From: Asterochloris sp. CNOR1 | Taxonomy: Eukaryota; Chlorophyta; Trebouxiophyceae; Trebouxiales; Trebouxiaceae | Assembly (NCBI GenBank): GCA_963969365.1 | Contig: OZ017750.1 | Coordinates: 2,852,001-2,916,000 of the forward strand | DNA length: 64,000 nucleotides | Direction of reading: 5' to 3' | Shown here: one piece after another, positions 56,112-64,000 of the stretch | Numbering within the stretch: the first letter of the stretch is position 1 | How the letters are laid out: every line of letters starts with the position of its first letter | Position numbers and translations under genes: made by a program | The notes under the pieces: model-generated | Database searches by the model: none | What the model was told of the DNA's origin: nothing | What the model saw: only the letters and a program-made list of their open reading frames with translations

Positions 56112-57999
56112 GTCCTTTGGAAGTTGCCATGGCTGCCATGGGGAGTTTTATGGGGAACTTTCACTGAAATCGGCATGCATGAGGCCACTTCCCTCTGGTA
56201 TGCAGGCCCTGCCCGTTTGGATGCCACCTCAGATCAATGAGATTGAGGACCCTGCCGCCCTTGCCATGGCAGCACGCATGCAGCGCACCACCATTCAAGT
56301 GCCAGCCATAGGGGCGGTCGACACAGTCTTTGTTGGGCCAGGTGCGATGCACACCTGTGCTGTGATGTGGCTTGGAAGCGATCTCCTGTTGCTCAATGGT
56401 CTTACGAAGCAGCAGGCCCTGCATGCTGTGCCCAGCCAGTAGGGCTGCATGCTGCGTGAGTCAGGCACAGCCCTTTGGGCCTGCTAGACAGCCTTCTTTG
56501 GTGTCTGCTGCTGCAACTGACGGCCTGCGGTTAGAAGCTCTGCAGACAGCTCCAAGGCATGTGGGAGCGGTACGCCGGTCCTGCTGCTGCACAGCTTCGA
56601 CAGCTCAAGCCTGGAGTTTCGGTCAGTACCTCTCTATGTTCAAACTTTCAGGCACCAATGCTCTTCAAAGATCTGTACCCAGTGCCTGCTGCATCAGACA
56701 CTGCCCACTCCAGGCAGGCGGGCATTCTGAAGCAGATCACAAGGGGCCCTGGCTAACTCTGCTACCTGCCATTGCAGGCAACTAATGCCCCTTCTAGAGC
56801 AAGCTGAGGTGCCAACATGGGCTGTAGACCTGATTGGTTGGGGGTTCACTGACAGTGGGGCCGCACAGAGGCCGGACATGCAGCTGGGACCGCAGCAGAA
56901 ACGCGAGCACCTCTTCAGCTTCTGGCAGGCCAAGGTGCTGACATCATCATTGGTCCACCAGCACCCTCTTATGTGACCTGTCACAGGCAGGAGGTGCCGG
57001 CCCAGATGGTTGCAAGTCTGCTTGTGATCAGCACCTGAACTCCAGATGCATGCCTGCTTGTAAGCAGCATCTGGCCATGCTGGCTGTGCTGGCCCTGGTA
57101 GGCAGCCAGCATGAGCAGGCCTGTGTACCTGGAAGCCTTCCTTGCAACCAGCTCCCGAGTTTCTGGTCTCCCCTGTAGATTGGGCAGCCCATGGTCGTGC
57201 TCGGCACCAGCGTGGGCGGTGCGGTGGCCATTGATTTTGCGCTACATCACCCAGAAGCTGTAGCAAAGCTCTGCCTGGTGGACGCACAGGGATTCATTGA
57301 TGGCCTTGGCCCCATGGCAAAGGCGCCTGGCTTCCTTACCAAGTTCTTGGTTGGCAAGGCAAGACTCCTTACAAATGTGTGCCTTGATTGGGCAGTGGAG
57401 TGCTTTGCTAGAGATTTTTGGCCTTTGTCTGCCGCTCTGCTCTGCCAGGCCTGGTAAAGATCGCAGTGTCTCTACAGGTGCTGAAGGCCGAGTGGCTACG
57501 CCAGTCGGCTGCCTCAGCAGCTTACTTTGACAAAAAGCGATTCGCTACTAAGGACACCATGAGGATTGGACGCCTGCACACATCCTGTCCAGGTTGGCTG
57601 ATGTCAGGTCGTGTCCGCACTCTTGTAGTGCAGCCAGCCATTCAAGGTGCGGCGTTGCAGACTAGCCTGCGGCTGAGAGCTCAGGCAGAGTGTACTGCAG
57701 GCTGGACAGAGGCCAACCAAGCTTTCATTAGGAGTGGGGGTTATTCACTCAGTAAAAGAATTCATGAGGTTCAGCAGGAGTGCCTGGTGTGCTGGGGGCG
57801 GCAAGATGAAGTCCTGGACCCCAAATATGCCAAACAATTTTCGAAGGAGCTTCCAAGAAGCAAGCTGGTCTGGATGGAGGAGTGTGGCCACTCAGGCCAC
57901 CTAGAGCAGCCACAGATGCTGGCAGACTACGTGCTTGACTTTTTGCAAGTGCCCAGAGCGGCGCAGGTTGCCAGCCGCGTGCCTGCCCCTCAGACATGA
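56112..57999 (+). CDS. Alpha/beta hydrolase, plant plastid-type family
   Basis: Exons: 56112 (or 56179)-56341, 56546-56621, 56778-56934, 57179-57349, 57478-57592 and 57701-57999; phases agree from the second exon on. The fold is clear: oxyanion strand TPVLLLHSFDSSSLEF, TWAVDLIGWGFTD, nucleophile elbow GTSVGG (Ser), acid Asp in GRQDEVLD, and the catalytic His in CGHSGHLEQP. Order and spacing match plant hydrolases of the PVLLLHGFDSS class, often plastid-located, of unknown substrate. The N-terminus before the domain (QINEIEDPAALAMAARMQ) is short; a transit peptide from the Met at 56112 is possible, and the start is unsettled. The intron 57593-57700 is 108 bp, a multiple of three, without an in-frame stop, so retention would insert 36 residues before the cap region. 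Confidence 0.85.
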
Positions 58000-58404
58000 G
58001 CTGCCGCTGCTGCAGAGTATGTGAAACCTCACTGCATAGTGCTCTGCCCACACTGCTTTTCATTGTGCCACATTTGAGTACCAGTTTTGCCTGGTGCCAG
58101 CATGTGTTGCCGCCTACATTTCAGTCTTCATAGGTCACGCAGTTGACCCTTGCTGCTCATTCAGCTCCTCTGATAACAAGGCTCTAAGTGTCACAAAGAG
58201 AGAGAGGTCTGAAGTCCGGTGGATCACAATGAACGGGCATGGGACTGACATAAATTCAACGCGGGACACAACAGCGATTCATGCTGTACTCACATGATCA
58301 GCAAGCAACATTGAGGGACTTCAGCATTCCCTGGCAGGGTTGGTCAATTGTAAATGGCAGCACCTTTTGACTTCATCAAAATCAGCTCAGCAACCGTGGC
58401 TACG
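58000..58404 (+). other. Intergenic region with probable poly(A) signal for the hydrolase
   Basis: This 405-bp gap separates tandem plus-strand genes. It has low CAG content and one TGTAA at 58349-58353. It presumably holds both the hydrolase 3' UTR and the promoter of the universal stress protein gene. No other element is called. Confidence 0.5.
58349..58353 (+). terminator. TGTAA poly(A)-like signal
   Basis: TGTAA is the usual poly(A) signal of green algae. This one lies 350 bp after the hydrolase stop and 52 bp before the next start codon. Assignment to the hydrolase is by position only. Confidence 0.4.
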
Positions 58405-59530
58405 ATGAGTTCCGAAAGGCGCATCTTGCTGCCTGTGGATGACAGTGAGGTCTGGCCACAGGATCTGCAGAGATGTCCCTCTGATCTGCAAAGCAGAGCT
58501 TTCCAGACAGTTCTCTGTTATGCAGGCTTGTGAACAAGCTCTTACATGGGCACAGAAACACCTCTGGCGCAAAGGTAAGAATGTTGCCCCTTGATGCAGC
58601 ATGCACAGCTGAACCCTGGCAATCGCATGCCTGGCCATGCTGCAGGAGATATTGTGCACATCTTTCATGTGGTTCCCAATCCTGAGGTGCGCAACGCCTG
58701 CTTGCATTTGGCATCTGAGGGGGGGAGGCCCATGCTGTGCATGCTGAGAATATCCGGCCAGTCTGCAGGCTGAAGTGAGTGGTGTTGGCATGGCTGACGG
58801 TGCCGTCCTGGTGCGGGAAGAGAGCTCTGAGGTCGATCACAAAAGGGTAAAGCTGGACTGTTTGTGCCAGGCACCTTCATGGCATCCTGCACAGCATACT
58901 GCTCTTGTGGGCATGGCGCAGACTGCCCTGCAGATGAGCCTTGGCCAATTTTTGCTACTGTGCTGCGGCAGGCGAGCTGTTGTGTATTGGATATGCCTGA
59001 TCTGGTGGACTGCTCAAGGCTAGAGCCCATAGTAACAGCTCATGCTGCAGGTCCAAGCTGCGCAGGACTTCATCCAGCGGCGCTTCATCAGCAAGCTTGA
59101 GGGGCAGCAGGTCCCACATGAGGTTCGTGTATCCTTAGCAGCACTGTGTCTCACAGCTCAGCTCACATGCTGACCTTGCTGCACTGTGCTTATACGGCCT
59201 TGTATCTAGATGCAAAGTGCACAGCAGGACTCTGACTGATTATTTTGGGCCCTAAGGCACAGGCTGGCTCTGCTGTGGTGCCACTGTTTCCTCAGTGTGG
59301 TGCATCCCAACCGCGAGGTGCGCCTTCTGCAGGTGGAGATTGTCCATGCCAAGAGCAGTAAAAGCAGCATAGGAGAGGCGGTTGTGCGCAGGGCAACTGC
59401 TCTGGATGCTTGTGCTGTGGTTATGGCCAAGCACTCTCGCTCTGGCCTGAGAGAGTGGTTCATGGGAAGCGTTTCCAAATACTGCCTGGGATCAGACTCC
59501 CTCAAGCAGGCCTTGATCATTACCCACTGA
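58405..59530 (+). CDS. Universal stress protein (UspA-fold)
   Basis: Exons: 58405-58449, 58526-58574, 58646-58686, one ending at 58846 (start near 58780 unresolved), 59051-59122 and 59333-59530. The start gives the classic first strand MSSERRILLPVDDSE. Then follow ACEQALTWAQKHLWRKGD, IVHIFHVVPNPE, MADGAVLVREESSEVDHKR, VQAAQDFIQRRF and the C-terminal core SSIGEAVVRRATALDACAVVMAKHSRSGLREWFMGSV. The last part corresponds to the Gx2Gx9G(S/T) ATP-binding loop of plant USPs, here degenerate at the first Gly (AKHSRSGL). Plant relatives are small soluble proteins tied to stress and hypoxia responses. A segment just before the last exon reads VVHPNREVR, echoing VVPNPEVR of the third exon, and could be an alternative exon or a relic. 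Confidence 0.85.
59299..59332 (+). repeat. Echo of an upstream exon end and donor (USP gene)
   Basis: GTGGTGCATCCCAACCGCGAGGTGCGC at about 59299 resembles GTGGTTCCCAATCCTGAGGTGCGC at 58674-58692, the end of exon 58646-58686 with its donor. It lies some 600 bp away, next to the last acceptor. Confidence 0.6.
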
Positions 59531-60144
59531 GGATGAGTTCAGGCCATCTTTGCAGCGTTTAGTCACATGGCTCTGTGATGCATGAAGCATATCTCAGACA
59601 TGAAAGCATGTCAGGCCAGCACTAGCAGCGATGGTGACTGAGGTCAGGGCCGCTCAGCAGTCCTAAACTGTCATTTGGGCTGCAGCAGTCACGCTGCTGA
59701 CAAGCTGCCCGCAGCAGTACTATGCTGCGAACGACGGTGCAAAGTGTGCATATTGCAACACCACCGGCCTGCCCTCCCCTGAGGCTTCAGTGACAGCTGA
59801 CGTCTGCAGTACCTCTTCCTCAGCTGCGTGGCGTGAGCTAAAACAAGCATTGGCACTGAACAGGGCGAATTGTGTACCTCTTGAGCCCGAAAAACCTTGG
59901 CAGTCCTGCTGGTGTCATGGTGAATGCTTGAAAGTTGTCCTCAGCTGGCCAGCATAACCGGCAAGAGATGAACAATGGCGTCAGCACAATCAATTTTAAC
60001 AGCATGAACACTGACACTTTACAAAATCCAGGGCTTACTATCTGACACAGATGCACAAACCCCGACTCTTGGCTGGAAGCAGCAGAGTCCAGCAGTGGGT
60101 GCAGCACTGCTCAGTTCAGCAGTGCATTCACTAAACGTCACGAC
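59531..60144. other. Convergent intergenic region
   Basis: This 614-bp stretch lies between the stop of the universal stress protein (plus) and the stop of the kinase (minus). Apart from one TGTAA on the minus strand near the kinase end, I see no coding or regulatory signal. It is more AT-rich than the gene bodies around 59850-60050. Confidence 0.6.
60019..60023 (-). terminator. TGTAA poly(A)-like signal of the kinase gene
   Basis: On the minus strand TGTAA lies about 122 bp after the kinase stop codon, a normal position for a green-algal poly(A) signal. Confidence 0.5.
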
Positions 60145-63100
60145 TCAGATCTTGACTGACTGCGGGCCCCAGGGGGCACATGCCCCAAAGCTGCTGCGAC
60201 GGGATGCCGGCATGCTCCGGCCACTGCTGGAGGGGCCTGCCTCAGTCCCTGCAGCTGGAGCAGGGACCTGGGTTGCAGATGTCATGTTGGGGAAGATGTC
60301 CAGCAAGGAGGCCAGCCCAGTTCTACCCACAGGCCGGGCTGCATAGAGGGTTGGTGCCAGCTTCCCCTTCTTCTTCTCGTCTATGCTCCCCAGCTCAGAC
60401 ACAATGCTGCGGCTGGTGCTGCTGCGCAGGCCCAGGCTCAGGCGGCGCGAGACTGCTTGCAGGGAGGGGCGCCGCAACTGCAGGGAGCGGCGGCTGGAGC
60501 TGGTGCGGACAGGGGGCAGGGTCGACTGGAGTTCCGGGGAGGGCGCCATGTCATTCAAGGACTCGCCGGCCACCACGCGGTTGCGAAGCTCCACCAGACG
60601 TGCTGCCACAGCACTGACTGGCGGCCGGCAGCTCGGGTTAGGGTGTGTGCAGGAGGTCACAATGTCCTGCAGACATGCAGGACGAGATTCTCAATATCCA
60701 CAGCAGTGAGATGTGTAGTTGTCAGGGAGAGATGCAGGCAGAAAGGGGCAGCATCCTGCAGCTGCGGGATGGTGGGAGGTGCAACAAAAGCAACAGCCCT
60801 GGTGGGAGGTGGACAGCTGGCATTATGGCGCCTGCAGGAGGCCACACACACGCAAGATCAGGTTGTCAGCAACCCACAGCAGTCTTGAAGGGTGGTCGGC
60901 AGGTGCATGCAGGAGTTATGATATCCTGTGCAGCAGTACAGTGAATGATATGATCTGTCCTTTTTGGGGATGCAACATGCTGCTGGAAAGCCTGCCACCG
61001 GGGCCATGTTGCATGCAGCAGGTTGCAATGTCCTGCAGAGACGCAAGCAAGTTTCGGTAACCCTCTGCGGTGCTCATGTGAGGCCAGCAGCTGATGCCAG
61101 AATGTGGCGTTATTTTGCAGCGGGAGAAAAGGAGTGACAGCAATGCGTAGCAGCGCTGATTGGAGGGACCCTCAGCTAGGGTCACACTGCCCTGCAGCAG
61201 CATGGCGATGTGAATGTAGGATATGCTGTGGCCATGGCAGCTGAGGCAGGGCATGTGCAGGAGGCGCGGGGAGGTCAAGCAACATGCAGCACTGATAGAG
61301 GTCAGCACCTGGGTTGGGGTGCATGCAGAGAGTCACAGACACGCACAATGAGATTGTCAATGGCCCACAGTGGTGCTGAAGAGAGGCCAGCAGCTGAGAG
61401 CAGGGTTCATGCATCCTCAAGTGGCAGCAACAAATCAGACAGCAGCGCTGACGGGAGATAAACAGCTGGGGGCAGGCTGGATGAGGTCACATCAATCATT
61501 AGTCAGCAGTGCGCCTCAGTGATCGAGTGCCACTGCCAGAAGTTGCACAGGAGGAGGCAGCATGCTGGCAAGCCCCATTCGCCATCGGCTGGCTGCACAA
61601 TGATGCGCAGTAAGTGGGCAACCCTGTTCCTGCACAGTACACGAAGGCAAGACTGTGCCAGACATGTAACGGTGTATGCTGGCAGGCATCATGGCCTCCA
61701 ACCAGTAGCCTCAAGCATGTTAGCAGCCAGTAAAGTGGCTGCTGCAAGGCGTTGGGGTGTCAGGCCAACCGATCGCCTGCTGGCTCACTTCGAAAAGCAG
61801 GGGCATATCTGGCGAGCAGGGTAGGCGGCGCTGATGCACAGCCACGGCCTGCACGATGTCGGCGAAGCTCATGCCTGGCCACACCCGCGAGCAGTGGAAC
61901 ATCTCCCACAACAGGACGCCCAGGGCATACACGTCAGTGGCCTGCAGGACGCACTGCAACAGCCTTGGAGTGGAGCATGCCAGGTGACTCGAGGGTGGTG
62001 CTGGCTTGGCAGGCAGTGCCTGGCTAGGCCCTGAAGAGAGCGCCTGTCAGCCCCATTGAGAGCTTCTGTCTATGACATTAGATGGGATTAAGTAGTTGCA
62101 CTTATTTGGCATCGCGCCAAGCACGCTTCCCATGGCAGCTGTATGCATGATGGCACCAGACCACGTCGCGAATGGGGGCCGAGGGCAACGCCAAGGTGGC
62201 GCTACCTCAGCCCGACTGCCGGCTGCAGGCACTGAAAGGATGAACATGCCGCGCCAAGGACGCACAGTGGCCCTGCTTCTGGAGGTTGATTTCCCCCTAA
62301 GCTGTCACAGCCGCCGGCAGGTCATCTGCACTGCCGACAAATTCTGGGAGCAGCTCCATATGGCTGCCGTGCCAGCTGCAGTCAATTCTGCTCACCATTC
62401 AAAGTCTAAGCTGGCGCCCGCGTCTCGACTGACACCAGCATCTGAACTGACACCAGCATCAGCATCACAAGAGGCTCACCATGCTGCTGATGCCGCATTT
62501 GAGGGTCTCTGGTGCCCAGTACGCGAGGCCGCCGATGTCTGTGCGTGGCAGGATGGCTGCGCCTCGTGTGCTGTTGCCAAAGTCTGTCAGCTGTAGGCAG
62601 GTAGCAGCGCTCAAGAGTGCACACGATTCCAGGACGCCTGGCAGCTTGCCATCTGCCTGGGCAGCTGAGCAGACAGCGCGGCAGGTACGGAAGACATCTT
62701 GAAAGTGCTGTCCAGCACTTTCAGTATGGCATGCAATCAGCAACTACGCCCCTAAGTGGACAGCATACACAATGAAGCGCGCAGCAAGCTGCCGCGGGTG
62801 GTGGTCAGGCAGCTGCTGACCCTGCGAGTCCTGACCAACCTTAGAAGTAAAGCCCCTCTGTGTCTGGGCTGCCTTCAACAGCACGTTGCTGCTGCAGACG
62901 TCTCCATGGACAATGCCTTCGCCATGGAGGTAGGCCAAAGCTCCCGCCACCTCCCAGGCGGTGGCTGCAGGTGCAAAGGCCATATGCTGCACAAGATGTG
63001 TTGATAGCCTGCTGACCCTTCGGCAGCCCTTTCAGGAGCAGCAGCTTCCCATGCTGTGCCATGCAGTGGGCTGCACTTTGCAGGTATGTGCTGAGGTGTG

Positions 63101-63963
63101 ACTTGCAGCGCAGGTCGTGGTGGACTGCCTTTCAGTGGCTGCAGATGCAAACTAAGTGCTCAAGGTTTTATTGGATGAGCTCGTGTTTGGCTAATTGTGC
63201 AGCAATGCTTGGGGGCGATTTGGGTAGCATGCTGCTCAACTTTGCTGCGCGCAGGGATAGGCAGCACTCACTCAGCAGGGGGGTCATCTGGCGCTTGGAG
63301 TCTGGCGTGAGGAACCAGCCCCTCAGAACGGCATCCTGCACCGTGGGTGGGAGGCAGCATGTTGATGCAGCACCCAGGGGATGCTCAGAGGGGCAGGGGA
63401 ATAACTCAATACAGTTGTGATGGTTTTTGCCGCTGCTTACACAGCAGACGGGTCTTGAAAGTCCTTCTCTGCAGTTGTGACTGCCATCCTAGGTATGGCC
63501 ACACCAGCCCCTCACTGCACAAGCTCCAGTGCGTCTCTCAATCAGGGCTTGGGCACTTTTCTGCTGAATGCATGTTGGTTGCGTGGTGCTCAAGCTTGAC
63601 CAGAGCCCCTGTCCTGCCCTATCTGTGTGCGAGGTCCTGTCAGGCCCCAGCAGCATGGGTGGGAGCTTGACCCCGGTCACTGTCATGGCCTGTGGTGCCC
63701 ACCTGCAGCGTCCCCATGTTGCAGAGCTCCATGACCAGCCAGCACTCCACCAGGGTAGCACCCCTTCGAACAGCACCGTCAGTATGCCTTTCTTGCCCAG
63801 TCACAGCCAGCCCAGTCACAGCATCTGCTGGGGCGCCCTCTGCCAGAGGGTTCTGGTAGAGCACCTGCAGCCAGGTTGCGTGCGCTCCTCGGAAGCACAC
63901 AGACCGTGCCACCAGGGGGGCTGCCAGACAGTGACAAGGCAGAGGCACCCACTGCAGCTGCAC
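60145..63963 (-). CDS. TKL-like protein kinase (N-terminus missing at window edge)
   Basis: Exons placed: about 63963-63703, 63335-63272, 62964-62840, 62590-62480, 61941-61789 and 60666-60145. Kinase subdomains run in order: ECWLVMELCNMGTLQ (hinge), AWEVAGALAYLHGEGIVHGDVCSSNVLL (catalytic loop with Asp and Asn), LTDFG (metal-binding Asp), GGLAYWAPETL (APE), DVYALGVLLWEM and the conserved Arg in HPNPSCRPP. The catalytic loop has HGD in place of HRD, common in algal TKL kinases and not inactivating by itself. The Gly-rich loop and VAIK Lys are upstream and probably outside the window. The C-terminal 140 residues are Ser/Arg-rich and likely disordered. A short exon between 63272 and 62964 may be missing: the direct join is in phase but unusual. 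Confidence 0.85.
60790..61345 (-). repeat. Four intronic copies of a kinase exon start with 3' splice site
   Basis: The exon at 60666 begins DIVTSCTHPNPSCRPP. Degenerate copies in the intron before it lie at about 60790-60845 (VASCRRHNASCPPP), 60895-60935 (YHNSCMHLPTT), 61000-61045 (LQDIATCCMQHG) and 61310-61345 (VTLCMHPNPGA). They are spaced roughly 90-270 bp, and two follow recognisable CTGCAG acceptors. Flanking intron words (GGCCAGCAGCTGA) recur too. Confidence 0.8.
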
Positions 63964-64000
63964 AGTGCATGCAGCAGCCTCATGGACTGAGTATGTAACA

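Noticed and set aside
18881-61345. Dispersed introner elements or DNA transposons as the source of the intron repeats
   Set aside because: The repeats in each intron match that intron's own flanking exon and not each other. There are no shared ends, inverted repeats or target-site duplications.
62840-62964. Pseudokinase because HRD is replaced by HGD
   Set aside because: The catalytic Asp and the following Asn are present, as are DFG and APE. HGD is frequent in active algal TKL kinases.
1-64000. Hundreds of overlapping ORFs of 60-600 codons on both strands, rich in Ala, Gln, Leu and Cys
   Set aside because: They are shadows created by CAG/CTG/TGC-rich sequence with few stops. Only frames with conserved motifs and matching splice phases were kept.

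Overview
The window is nuclear DNA of a eukaryote with dense, intron-rich genes. GT-AG introns of roughly 50-800 bp (a few GC-AG) separate short exons, the sequence is GC-rich and saturated with CAG/CTG/TGC words, coding low complexity is Ala/Pro/Gln-rich, and two TGTAA poly(A)-like signals sit where gene ends need them. A plant-type universal stress protein, a plant-type alpha/beta hydrolase and HAP2/GCS1 point to a green alga. A trebouxiophyte-like chlorophyte is my best guess, from style only and not from any database match.

Layout: (1) 83-10459 minus, a giant Ala/Pro/Gln- and RS-rich protein whose C-terminal helical region resembles AF4/FMR2 and plant CW-zinc-finger proteins; it runs off the left edge. 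(2) 10972-13162 minus, a secreted C45-type (penicillin acyltransferase-like) hydrolase. (3) 13381-26251 plus, a TPR superhelix protein, best read as SKI3/TTC37 of the Ski complex. (4) 26627-30119 minus, the ribonucleotide reductase small subunit. (5) 30489-35783 minus, NADP-isocitrate dehydrogenase ending in the peroxisomal signal SKL. (6) 36147-37613 plus, an unrecognised 210-residue protein, followed by a weak minus-strand candidate. (7) 38456-44223 plus, a TMEM135-like membrane protein. (8) 44381-55654 minus, the gamete fusogen HAP2/GCS1 with a long cytosolic tail. (9) 56112-57999 plus, an alpha/beta hydrolase. (10) 58405-59530 plus, a universal stress protein. (11) 60145-63963 minus, a TKL-like protein kinase cut by the right edge. 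For most genes the exon models were built by hand and splice phases agree at nearly every junction; exceptions are stated. The genes belong to unrelated pathways; arrangement is divergent (C45/SKI3, ICDH/unknown, HAP2/hydrolase) and convergent (SKI3/RNR2, TMEM135/HAP2, USP/kinase) pairs.

The most unusual feature is shared by most genes. Their introns hold one to four diverged tandem copies of the neighbouring exon edge together with its splice site (an exon's last bases plus 5' splice site, or the 3' splice site plus an exon's first bases). Clear cases are in SKI3, RNR2, ICDH, TMEM135, HAP2, the kinase and the C45 gene. This looks like an ongoing local mechanism of intron growth and splice-site shift, and it also explains many deceptive ORFs. 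I saw no transposon, viral element, tRNA, rRNA or CRISPR array.
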